Source of the DNA: Diogma glabrata
Taxonomy: Eukaryota; Arthropoda; Insecta; Diptera; Cylindrotomidae
Direction: 5' to 3'
Length of the DNA stretch: 64,000 bases
Assembly (NCBI GenBank): GCA_963693315.1
Contig: OY856186.1
Coordinates: forward strand, 236,902,222-236,966,221
This document shows positions 46,662-57,128 of this stretch, in pieces. A program made the position numbers and the translations under genes. Positions within the stretch are counted from its first letter, which is position 1, and each line of letters begins with the position of its first letter. The notes beneath the pieces are model-generated. The model saw only the letters and a program-made list of their open reading frames with translations. It was not told where the DNA came from and made no database searches.

Positions 46662-47074
46662 CTACAAAAATAATATGTTTACCGGAAGTGAAAAACCGGA
46701 AATTGAGATGCAGAACTGTTGTGAACTAGGGTTTCTCAAACGGGATCCCGGGATCCCGTTTTCCCGGGATCCCGGGGGCAAATTCGCAGCCCGTTTTCCC
46801 GGGATTTCATACCGGGATCCCGGGTATCCCGCTAATTTTTATTAACATTTTTTTTTTACTTTTTCCAAAGATATTAAAAAAATTCTCACTCGAAAATCGA
46901 GTAGTTTTTAATTCTTTTCCCTCTGTAGTAAATAATTTCGTTCAAAATTAGGAAAATGTTTTTTTGACACATATGGTGTCATGGTTTTTTTGGACACACA
47001 TAAACACAACAAATTAAAACCAATAAAACTTAAAATAGGTAGATTTTTCTGAGAAATCTACCTAAAACTTGCGC

Positions 47075-47720
47075 TTCATTTCTCTTAATTTATGTTTAAT
47101 GGTTCTCTTATGAAGGTGATTAATAGAGGAACGAGACATGTTTACAATGTGATTTGCAATGTCGTCTGAATTTATTTCATTGTTAGCACGAGTAACTGAG
47201 TTTGAGCCATCCAGCTTCCGAAGAAGACTCCAAGCTGCCCTACCAGAATGGGAAAAATCAATGTTTTCAACTGCGTTAATCCACTTTTGTTACCTCGCGG
47301 TGTCCAGTGAGTATATTAAGTCATCAACCACGTCTGCCTCACCACTCCTAAGATGCTCCCCAAATAATAAATATATCGTTCTCTCTACTCCAACCAGGAA
47401 TGTATTCTTCACCGGAAGTCTCTTGCGATGCATTTCTTTGCAGTTGAAATGATGGCTCCTACGAACCTATCGTAATTTTTCGGAATGAGTTGGATCCAGT
47501 GAATCACTGCATCCAACTTCGACTTTAGTCCAATCAGTTTTGTTAAAATTGCATCCAGGTTGAGGAGTAGAGTTTACGTATAGGATTTGGAAACCTACCT
47601 CAAAGATTACTGGACGATGTTGAGAGCGTGGAAAACCTTGTAAAACAGCCCTAGATATTGGAATAGGGTTACGTTGTTCGTTTTTTGTGGAAACACAGAG
47701 GTCGGGCATGTAATAACTTG
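47075..47720 (-). pseudogene. LINE endonuclease-to-RT linker captured in the hAT element
   Basis: Minus strand from 47720: MPDLCVSTK, then QHRPVIFEVGF, CNFNKTDWTKVEVG (endonuclease end and the 'W.(F/Y).KADW' block), then AVENIDFSHSGRAAWSLLRK with DGSN (the pre-RT 'F..SSRKAWSLLR.L' linker) and NHIVNMSRSSINH. Frames change at about 47465 and 47340. Weaker endonuclease similarity may continue to about 47990. The extreme end (47075-47110) is also present in the short hAT copy. Confidence 0.7.
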
Positions 47721-48319
47721 GCCATCTAGCAGATCTAATTAGGTTTTCATGTCTTTCGTATTATATATCAGGAACATGTTGTCGATTGGTCCTGTCAGTT
47801 AGTTGTATAACATTGGGATTGTTATTTGAGTAGGACCACATGATTGTGATGGCTATTAAAGTCACAAACCTATATTGCTGGGTGGTGAAACAATGGTAGA
47901 GTATCAGCTGGCCACGCTGTATATCAACAATAATAAGATGTATATCGTTGTCCGTCTGGTGTAAGTAAATGGGTGCAGTTCATGATTTCTGACTTAATAT
48001 ACGTGCCAGATCCATACGTTTGATGGATCGTAAATAGCACTAATTAGTTTATAACCAACAATTTTTCCTCTAGAGGAATTATAACGTTGATATCGAAATA
48101 ATAACTTTAATACTCTTTCTAAGTGTTCAGTTTTTGACTTGCTAATGCTTTCAATGTTCAATTCTAAAATACGGACGGAGGATCCAATGTTTTTTGTCTT
48201 AAGGTGCTGAGAAGTACCGTTGTTATTGTGATTTTGATTTATTTGTATCACAGAACATGTATCATATGACGTTAAAAACATCACAAAAGAATTGGTAATT
48301 TAGAGCAGAGTACAAATAA

Positions 48320-48463
48320 TTTATATTACACAATGCCCTAATGACTATCACACCGACATCAATTGAATCGGAAAGACCTTTTTCTGTGGCAGGACGTTTC
48401 GTCACGAAAATTCGGACAAAATCGAGTGATGGCGCCGCGCCATTGGTAAAATTAGTATTATGA
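48320..48463 (+). pseudogene. hAT transposase C-terminal (dimerisation) fragment
   Basis: Open frame ITPTSIESERPFSVAGRFVT then KIRTKSSDGAAP, ending in TGA at 48461. 'SER.FS.AG' is the signature of the hAT C-terminal dimerisation region. The rest of the transposase is missing from this copy. Confidence 0.8.
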
Positions 48464-50272
48464 ATTTATTTTTGTTTTGTTTTTATATATTCCTTTTTTA
48501 TTTAATTTTTGAAGTTTTTCTCATTAAAAATAATGGAAATTTAAAAATCAATAGCGTATTTTTTGTATTGTTTTAATTTTACACATTTTTCTACCATCCA
48601 ATTAGAAAAATCTAGCCTTTTAGCTTTCCCGGGATTTCCCGGGATCCCGGGAATTTAACATTCTTTGTCCCGGCTTCCCGGGATTTGAATTTCTACGGGA
48701 AATGAGAAACCCTATTGTGAACCATACTAAATGCTTATGTACCAGGTTTCATCCAATTCGATTAACAGGTACAGATGTTATTGAGCTTTAAAAAAAACAG
48801 GTGCTCCGGACACCCTTACCACTTTGTTCACTATCGCTCCAAAACTACTAACTCCCTTACCATACATATTTGCATCTTTTTCCAAAGTGTCATTAAAATT
48901 CATTCACGAACGAATGTTGTATGCTCCCAACAATTATTGAAAAAATTGTGACACAGTAAACAGGTGTTAGGGAGGCCCTCCACCACTTATCTCAATATTG
49001 TCCAAAAACTGATCAGTTCTTTGTCATTTAAGTCTCCATCTTTTTTCCAAAGTGCCATTAGAATTGAATAATGAATGGAGCCTGTATGCTCCCAACAAAC
49101 TTTAAAAACAAAATATGAAAAGACAGCAGAATTGTATGGTAGACCCTCCACCACTTTGATCAATGTGTTCCAAAAGATGATAATTATCTTCCCACACTAA
49201 TTGAAACTTTTTTCATAAACTTCGTCATAATCACTACATTATTGTAGGCTGTAGTGTGCATAAAGAAACTGAACAAACTTCAAAAAATAACAAAAAAAAA
49301 TTTTTACCGGAAGTGAAAAACCGGAAGTTAGGATGCAGAACTGTTGTGAACCGTACTAAATACTTATGTTTACCAAGTTTAATCCAATTCGATTATCAGG
49401 TACAGATGTTATTGAGCTTTCAAAAAAACAGATGTATGGGACACCTCCACCACTTTTGTACACTAACGCTCAAAAACTAATCAGTTCTTTGCCATACATA
49501 TGTACATCTTTTTACAAAGTGTCATCAAAATTTTTTATCGGAAGAATGTTTTATGCTCCCAACAAACATTGAAAAAATTGTGACACAGTAAACAGGTGTT
49601 AGGGAGGCCCCAACCACTTATCCCAATGTTGTCCAAAAACTAATCAGTTCTTTGTCATTTAAGTCTCCTTCTTTTTTCAAAATGTCATTAAAATTGATTA
49701 ATGAATGAAGTCTGTATGCTCCCAACAAACTTGAAAAACAAACTGTGAAAAGTCAGCAGTTGTGTGGTAGACCCCTCGCCACTTTGATCAATGTGTTCCA
49801 AAAGATGATAATTATCTTCTTACACTAATTGAAACCTTTTCCATAAGTTTCATTACAATTTCTTCATTATTGTAGGGTGTAGTATGCATAAAGACACTGA
49901 AAAAACTTCCAAAATTTATAAAAAAATTTTTTACCAGAAGTTGGGATGCAGAGCTGTTGTTAACCGTACTACTCTACTGTTACTTGAAAGCTCTTACCAA
50001 CGTTTCATGAAAATCGATCGCCTACAGTAGGGATAAACCTGAAAAAAAACCATTTTAACCGTAAGTTTCAAACCGGAAGTTGGTATGCAGAAATATTGAA
50101 AACAGTTCGAGAGACCCCTTCCATTTTGTCCAAATGTAAAATGAATCCAGATCTTCTATTTTCAAGTGAATCTGGATCATTTGCCAAAGTCTCATCAACA
50201 TCCTATGCAAGAAGGTCGAACAACCAAAGGACGTACACCAAAACTTTTATTGGCTATTTAGATAGAGAATGG

Positions 50273-50887
50273 TTCAAAACCAGAGATGGAAACCAAAGTT
50301 TCTTTTCAGTTGGTTCGGTTTTGGTTTAATAACAAATTTTTATTATGGTTTTTGTTTTGGATTTGGTTTCTTGATATTTCAAAACTTGGTTTTGGTTTGG
50401 TTTCGGTTCGGTTTTGGTTCAATTTCAGAATTTAGATTCACATTTTTATTCTTAATTAGTTTTCGATATTCAAATAAAAACAGCTGTATTCCCCTAATAA
50501 GTCGCATTAAAGAGACTGTTTTTATGAATTTCATTAAATTCGAAAATAAAAGCATAATTTCACGCTGTATTCCGCTTAATAAACTAAAAACCTAAGAATT
50601 GTCAAAACAAAAAATACCTGTAATTTAAATACAGTAGCTGTGAAATAATAATGTAGTAGTTTCAAAAAGAAACTAATAGAATTTTCCAATTTATGTAGAT
50701 ACTAGACCAAATTTTCTACTATAAAACCGAACCGTGAACCAAACAGAAAAACATTGGTTTATGGTTCGGTGCAACTATTATTTAAAAAACTGGTTTGGTT
50801 TTGGTTTGGTTTTGGTTCGGTAAAATTTCGTTGGTTCAGTGGTTTTGGTTTGGTTCAAACGAACCGGCTTCCGTCTCTGTTCAAAAC
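50273..50887. mobile_element. hAT MITE, 599 bp
   Basis: Starts CAGAGATGGAAACC (50281) and ends GGCTTCCGTCTCTG (50879), inverted with two mismatches, flanked by TTCAAAAC on both sides (50273-50280, 50880-50887). The sub-terminal parts are repeats of GGTTTTGGTTCGG. CAGAG ends and an 8-bp duplication are typical of hAT. No coding capacity. Confidence 0.9.
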
Positions 50888-50999
50888 AAAAGAAAAATCA
50901 AAATTTGGAGTATGAAGATTTTTTGGGGATAATGAGATTGGATTACTTCACACAATTTAAAATTGTGGTGAAGTAAATATATAAAAGTGTCACATACTC

Positions 51000-53060
51000 A
51001 TAATTATATTTATTAGGGGGTGGGAATGAAAAGGGGTAAAAACACTATTTAAAACGTGGTCAAGTGAAAGTCATTTTAAAGAGCATCTTATTTAGAAAAC
51101 ATTGCATTTTTTTTTAGAATTTTGCGGTGCACAGTTTTTGAGTTATTATCAAAAATGTGCAAGTTTAAGACCGTATATTTCTGAGTGTTTAGGAGACAGG
51201 TGTGGAGAGGTTAAAAAAATATTTCTTGACCCAAGCGAACGGGGTATCATTTCAAAGAGCACCTAATTTAGAAATCATTGCAATTTTTATTAGAATTTTT
51301 CAATGCACAGTTTTTGTGTTATTGTAAAAAAAAGATTTTTAGTATGTAGCCTCTCCACCCCCCTAAATTTCGACACTTGATTGACCGATTAAAAAATCAA
51401 ATTTAAACCATTTACAAGCTGGTGTAATTGAATCTTTCTTGAAATACCATAAAGAGCTATGGATAAGATATGACCTCAAGCACCATTTTTGGTGTGATTT
51501 TTGATCAATGTCTATATATGTTTGTGTTTTACTATCGACATTTACGATTAAACATTTATTTTGTTATGCGTCTATGGTCTGGCAATATAAAGACATCACA
51601 ACAAACATTTTTAGGGTTCCGTTTTTTATACGGAACACTATTGGTGAGAGTACAACGTGTTTTTCACATTATTTCGATTATCTCGTGAGCCATTAATCCG
51701 ATGAACTTAAAATTTGAAGTGCTTATAAAACTAACCTATCCACACAAGATGGCGGGTTAAAAAATAAATAAAGTTGTGTTCGTTTGTTTTAAAGAGGTAC
51801 GATGTAAAGCCTTTGAAAACATACATTTTTTTAGCGAGACGAGTAGGGTATCATATGAAAGGACTTCATTTCAGCATTATTTAAAAATATATTTTGGAAT
51901 TTTACACCTCACCATTTTTTGTATAATTTTGAAAAATGACGTTTTCGGGATGTTTTATTGCCCCGATTAACTCCGACCCTACTTCATCGAAAATCTTGAA
52001 ATATATTTGAAATGATAGAAAATTGAGTAGGTTTTTAATGGAAAATATAGAAAAGTGGCAGACACTCATAACTATATTTATTAAAGGGGTGGGAATGTTA
52101 AGGGGTAAAAACATCATTTAAAACCAGGTCATGTGGGGTGTCATTTAAAAAACACTTGATTTTAGAAATATTGCCATTTTTTTAGAATTTTGCAATGCAT
52201 AGTTTTTGAATTATTATCAATAAAGTGACACAAAAAGTTGGTCCCCCCCCCTTGCATTTCGAGCCTAATTAACAGAAAAATTTGAAAAAATTCACAGAGA
52301 CAGGAAGTTTGTTAAACTCTGAACGAAAAATATAGCGAACTCTCAAATAATTATATTTTTGTGTTTTTAGGGGTTTGGGGTGGGGAAGGGTGAAAAAAAC
52401 TTTTTTGACCCAAGCGAGTGGAGTGTCATTTGAAAGAGCACCAAATTTCAGAAACTTTGCAATTTTTTTTGGAATTTTGTGGTACACAGTTTTCGAGTTA
52501 TTCTAAAAAATGTACAAATTCCAGACCGTCCCCCCCCTTCGTTTCGACACTGATTGACAGAAAAAATTGAAAAAATTCATAGAGACAGGAAGTTTGCTAT
52601 ATTTTGAACGAAAATTATAGCGAACTCTCAAATAATTATATTTCTGTGTGTTTAGGGGATGGGTGTGGGGAGTGCAAAAAAAAACTTTTTTGGAACCAAA
52701 CGAGTGGGGTGTCATTTGAAAGAACACTTAATTTAAGAAACATTGCAATTTTTTTTAGAATTCTGCGATGTACAGTTTTTTAGTTATTGATGAAAAAAGT
52801 GCTATTTTAAGTGTATGTATACCACCCTATATTTCGACGCTGATTTATAGAACAAATATTCCCAATTTAAACCATTGAAATACTGGTTAAATCTTTCTTT
52901 AGCTAACATAAGCAACTATGGATAAGATTTAACCTCAAGTAACATTTTTGATCAATGTAGATGTGATTGACATTTACTATTGACGTTTACGATTAAACAT
53001 TTATTCTGTTATGCGTCCATAGTCTGGCGATATAAAGACTTTACAACATAACTTTATGTT
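51000..53060. repeat. Array of related units with conserved TGTCATTTNAAAGA blocks
   Basis: At least five related blocks near 51070, 51250, 52135, 52425 and 52710 contain a form of TGTCATTTGAAAGAGCAC followed by ATTGCAATTTTTTTTAGAAT and a CACAGTTTTT.AGTTATT close. The best preserved adjacent pair is 285 bp apart (52301 and 52586). A flanking block (51480-51600 and 52935-53040) containing TTTACGATTAAACATTTATT is also duplicated, so one larger unit appears twice. Short frames on the minus strand are paralogous to each other but look like by-products of the repeat. Confidence 0.72.
51612..51990. repeat. Dispersed repeat, copy at 51.6 kb
   Basis: Similar to 44160-44540. Starts AGGGTTCCGTTTTTTATACG; the converse motif CACGGAACCCTTGGCG occurs at 53093. 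AGGGTTCCGT...ACGGAACCCT motifs are common edges of interspersed repeats in some insects, but the element limits were not resolved. Confidence 0.6.
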
Positions 53061-53739
53061 ATTTATTTTTGATATTGTGTTCTTTTACATTCACGGAACC
53101 CTTGGCGAGCGAATTTTAGTCGCACTTGTCCGACTTTTTTTTCAATTGATTTTGGTATTGTGTTCTTTAATATTGAAAGGAACCCTGGTGAGCGAATTTT
53201 ATTCGCAATTCTCACTTTTTTAATTTCATTTCCGTTTACAGATCTGCCTTGGAACCATACAATAGGTTTGACGAATTCAGCTTAGTTGTTTTCTGACTTT
53301 ACATATCTTCAAATGGCTTCTTAGCAGTAGTTGCTGTATTTCATACAACCCGACTAGCGACAAATGTTTTCCATTTTACCAGGTGATCTGAAAGCAATGC
53401 TTGTATACATACGTAAAAATAATATTACCCAAGGTAACCGGTAAAATTGGTAATATTACGTAATATTACTAAGGCTTGGTAGAATTGGTAAAATTTCAAT
53501 TAAATTTAAATAATCTTTATTTAATAAAAATTATAGTTTGTGGTTTTTTGTTGACACCCGTATAATTGAAAATTTCGTGCGCATTGTTAATGCTGGCTCA
53601 TTGATTATCCTAAAAAGACAAAAAGAGTTTATTTAAAAATAAAGTGAACTTTACCAAATTTATTGAATCTATTGAAGTAATTAATATTTATATAGGATTC
53701 GATAAAATTTTAAATATTGTTACCTTAGTTTGTTGGTGT
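53061..53739. other. AT-rich interval
   Basis: Contains the ACGGAACCCTTGG motif and a short run of GGTAATATTACG-like repeats near 53450. No gene. Confidence 0.35.
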
Positions 53740-54111
53740 GGTTATTTGTAATTTCAGTCTGAAATTTTTTCCTTTAACTTCAGCTCAGTTCGCGTTCTCA
53801 CCACATTGTAGATTTTGGCGTGAAAAAATCTAATTGTTTCTGTGGTGAAAATGCGTGGCTTGCAGCAGTGCAAGTAAAGTGTTGTTAACTAATAGGAATT
53901 TATGTTAGTTTTGTTTTCCTAAAAATTTCTTCTTCTTCGTTGTCATTTGTGCAAGTAACATTGCATTTTTTGATTTGTTGTTCTATTTTCATCTTTTAAA
54001 TTAAAATGTTGTAAAGGTGCTAGAAGTAATTTTAGTAATTATTGTAAATTTAATTCGGTCAACAATAAATTGTTTTATTAATCCAGTGGTGAAGTGTTTT
54101 TTATGCAGTGT

Positions 54112-54884
54112 GTTGTGACTAGGGTTTCTCATTTCCCGTAGAAATTCAAATCCCGGGAAGCCGGGACAGAAAATATTAAATTCCCGGGACCCCGGGAAAT
54201 CCCGGGAAGCGCACAAAAGCTAGATTTTTCTAATTGGGTTGTAGAAAAATGTGTAAAATTAAAACAGCACAAAAAATGCGCTATTAATTTTTAAATTTAA
54301 ATTATTTTTAATTAAAAAAACTTCAAAAATTAAATAAAAAAGAATACATAAAAACAAAACAAAAATAAATTCATAATACTAATTTTTAAACAATTTTTCA
54401 AAAAACTAGGTTGTCAATCGTGCCATCACTCAATTTTGTCCGAATTTTCGTGACGAAACGTCCATTGAACCATCCATTGAACACCATCCGTCCAAGAGAA
54501 CCATTAAACATAAATTAAGAGAAATGAAGCGCAAGTTTTAGGTAGATTTCTCAGAAAAATCTAACTATTTTAAGTTTTATTGGTTTTAATTTGTTGTGTT
54601 TATATGTGCCAAAAAAACCATGATACCATATGTGTCAAAAAACACATTTTCCTAATTTTGAACGAAATTAATTACTACAGAGAGAAAAGAATTAAGAACT
54701 ACTCGATTTTCGAGTGAGAAAACTTTTAATATCTTTGAAAAAAGTACAAAAAAATGTTAATAAAAATTAGCGGGATGCCCGGGATCCCGGGATGAAATCC
54801 CGGGATAACGGGATGAAAATTTACCCCCGGGATCCCGGGGAAAACGGGATCCCGGGATCCCGTTTGAGAAACCCTAGTTGTGAC
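54112..54884 (-). mobile_element. hAT deletion derivative, 757 bp
   Basis: Ends TAGGGTTTCTCA (54120) and TTTGAGAAACCCTA (54876) with duplication GTTGTGAC on both sides (54112-54119, 54877-54884). It is the reverse orientation of 46727-48714 with the middle removed: it retains both GC-rich palindromic ends, the TTTTCGTGACGAAACG block of the transposase end and the AAATTAAGAGAAATGAAGCG edge of the captured LINE. Confidence 0.9.
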
Positions 54885-54972
54885 TACCTCGCTGCCATGA
54901 TGATGAAAGGGATTAGTGTTGTCTGGATGGCCGCGATGTTGGGTAATACAACATTATTTATCATACTTGCTA

Positions 54973-55290
54973 ATTGTAAGGCGTTTTCGCATTTATCATC
55001 GATTGTATTTATTAATTGTTACGCGTGATAACTTGGACACGCATTATCATCGATTATACTCACTAGTTGTTAGGCGTGATAATTTGGACACGCGTTCTCA
55101 TCGATCATACTCACTAGTTGTTAGGCGTGATAATTTGGACACGCATTATCATCGATTATACTTATTAATTGTTAAGCGTGATAATTTGGACATGCATTAT
55201 CATCGATTATACTTACTAATTGTTAGGCGTGGTAATTTGGACACGCATTATCATCGATTATACTTACTATTTGTTAGGCGTGATATTTTG
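54973..55290. repeat. 51-bp tandem array, about six units
   Basis: Unit contains TTAGGCGTGATAATTTGG then ACACGCATTATCATCGATTA. Because 51 is divisible by three the plus strand reads as a 17-residue repeat (YHRLYLLIVRRDNLDTH), but this is probably fortuitous. Confidence 0.88.
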
Positions 55291-55599
55291 AACGCTCATG
55301 CTTTATCATCCAAGCTTTAACTATCCGACAAATACGTTGATAATCCTTTGGCTCTTCATCAGATGTCGTCAACTCATTCTATACAGTCCACTAATCAAGT
55401 CAGAGGCGTCGACTTACATTGTTGTGAGAATATTTCAGATGATCGATCGATTTGCAGTAGTGGGTAGCGAAAATCCGAAATTCTACGTCCACGCCGTGCT
55501 ACCTGGGTAACGCTAACAGAATTAGGTTGGTGTAGTTGAGAGGGGCAGAGTAAATACTGCTTATACTCAATGATTCTGCACCATGGCGAGTCATTGGCG

Positions 55600-57015
55600 C
55601 CATAAAACCAATGCAACTCAAGCGTCTGTTCTCCATGTTAGGGGCGGCTTGGAGCGGGCGTCTGTCTTGGATCAAGCGGCTCGCTATATAAATGTGTAGA
55701 AAGCGTCTGTTCTCCATGTTAGGGGCGGCTTTCAGCGGGCGTCTGTCTTGGATCAAGCGGCTCGCTATATAAACGTGTAAAAAGGTTGTTTTTGGTGACC
55801 TTAAGATGCAGAACGAACCCATTCACGAAAATTTGGGTTGGGCGAAGGGCTAACACCCCATTTCCGTAAAAAAATTATTATCATGAATTCTGTACACAGG
55901 CCTCGGAATATCTCGGATTCATTATTGGAACGACCTCGGAAACTGTACCCAGACTACGATTTAAAAATAGGAACTTGGAACGTGCTAAGCCTTAGAAGAC
56001 CAGGAGATCTCCTAAAACTCACACAACAAGTCGAGAGCTACACACTAGATATAGTGGCATTACAAGAACTAAGATGGCAAGGTAGTGGAATCCATGAAAC
56101 AGCGAAAGGATACACTCTTTATTATTGCGGTCATCAAAACGGAGGAGAATTTGGAGTTTGGCTTTCTTATACACCGTCGCGTGAATCAGCATGTTATCGA
56201 CTTCTGCCCAATTAATATGCGGTTATGCACACCGAGAATCCGCACGAAAAAATTCAATGTAACGATCGTCAATGTTCATGCACCTACTGAAGATAAAGCA
56301 GATGATATTAAAGACCTGTTCTTCCTAAAACTCGAGGAAGTCATCAATAACATCCCGCGGCACGATATAAAAATCGTGGTAGGTGACTTTAATGCTCAAA
56401 TCGGTAGGATTGCAGAACTTAAAACACATATCGGCCCTAACAGCTTGCATCATACTAGCAACAATAACGGTTTTCGCGCAGCCGAGCTGGCTATGATGTA
56501 TGATCTAGTAATTTCCAGCACTTTCTTCCCTCACAAGAGAATTCACAAGGCAACGTGGAAATCAAATGACGGAAGAACGGAAAATCAAATCGATCACGTC
56601 ATGATCTCTAAGAGACACTCTACAAGTATATCTGACGTTCGATCATACAGAGGTGCTGATATGGACACTGATCATATGCTTGTCATCTTTAAGTACAAGT
56701 GCAAGTTGTCATCTACATTTAACAGACAAGCAAAAAAGACCGTGCGCTGGAATGTCGAAGCATTTAAACATCCGGAAACGCTGAATAGATATCAGGAAAT
56801 AATAACACAAAACATAGAAGAGCATGACATCTCTTCTGAGATGCCATTCAACATACAAGAAGAATGGCAAACGCTTCAATCAACCATAATAGCCGCAGCA
56901 CAAACTACAATCGGAAAACGACCACCGAAATCACACAACGAATGGTTTGACGACGAGTGCCGCCAATCCGTTGAAAATAAACAAAAACTGCGAGAAAAAT
57001 GGTTAACAAGTGTTA
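55600..57015 (+). pseudogene. RTE-type LINE, endonuclease part, 3' truncated
   Basis: From ATG 55883 (MNSVHRPRNISDSLLERPRK): APE endonuclease with LKIGTWNVLSL, DIVALQELRWQG, then after a frameshift at about 56145-56160 VNQHVIDFCPINMRLCTPRI, VNVHAPTEDKADDIKDLF, KIVVGDFNAQIGR, STFFPHKRIHKATW, NQIDHVMISKR and RGADMDTDHMLVIF. This is the endonuclease arrangement of RTE-clade LINEs. It is followed by the linker (EWFDDECRQSVENKQKLREK) and then breaks off at about 57015; RT is absent. Loss of the 3' side is unusual for LINEs, which normally lose the 5' end. Confidence 0.82.
55620..55790. repeat. 81-bp tandem repeat upstream of the RTE frame
   Basis: AAGCGTCTGTTCTCCATG at 55620 recurs at 55701; two near-complete units, each with GGCTCGCTATATAAA at its end. 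Lies about 100-260 bases before the endonuclease start, as expected for promoter monomers of a LINE 5' UTR. Confidence 0.85.
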
Positions 57016-57128
57016 ACGTTGAATCACGGTATCCTAGAAATATAAAAATTGTTATTTAAAAATAGCATTGACTTACCTTAGTCAGCAAATTCAACGTTGA
57101 TGTTCTGCTCCGCTTTTTATATATATAT

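Larger units (their letters stand above)
46719..48722 (+). mobile_element. hAT-type transposon, 2.0 kb, carrying LINE sequence
   Basis: Ends TAGGGTTTCTCA (46727) and TGAGAAACCCTA (48714), flanked by the 8-bp duplication TTGTGAAC (46719-46726, 48715-48722), which defines a hAT-superfamily insertion. Sub-terminal regions are very GC-rich palindromes of CCCGGGATCCCGGG, unusual in this AT-rich sequence. The plus strand retains a hAT transposase C-terminus near the right end; the middle holds a LINE fragment in the opposite orientation. Non-autonomous. A 757-bp deletion derivative lies at 54120-54876. Confidence 0.9.
53740..55420 (+). repeat. Relic BEL-type LTR (related to 57129-58972)
   Basis: 53790-53870 (TCTCACCACATT, TTTTGGCG, TGGTGAAAATGCG.GGC) aligns with 57330-57420, and 55370-55395 (TCTATACAGTCCACTA) aligns with 58934-58950 near the end of the BEL LTR. 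Between them is a tandem array, as in the other copy, but of a different 51-bp unit. Interrupted by the short hAT. No BEL coding sequence follows, so it is a solo or truncated LTR. Confidence 0.55.

Noticed and set aside
50281..50600. Protein frame rich in Phe/Gly (50269-50595)
   Set aside because: It translates GGTTTTGGTTCGG repeats inside a hAT MITE.
52269..52727. Two paralogous minus-strand frames as a gene pair
   Set aside because: Their similarity follows from a 285-bp DNA tandem repeat and extends into non-coding parts.
54916..55320. 134-codon frame with a 17-residue repeat
   Set aside because: The unit is 51 bp, divisible by three, so the repeat keeps the frame open without selection; it lies in a relic LTR.
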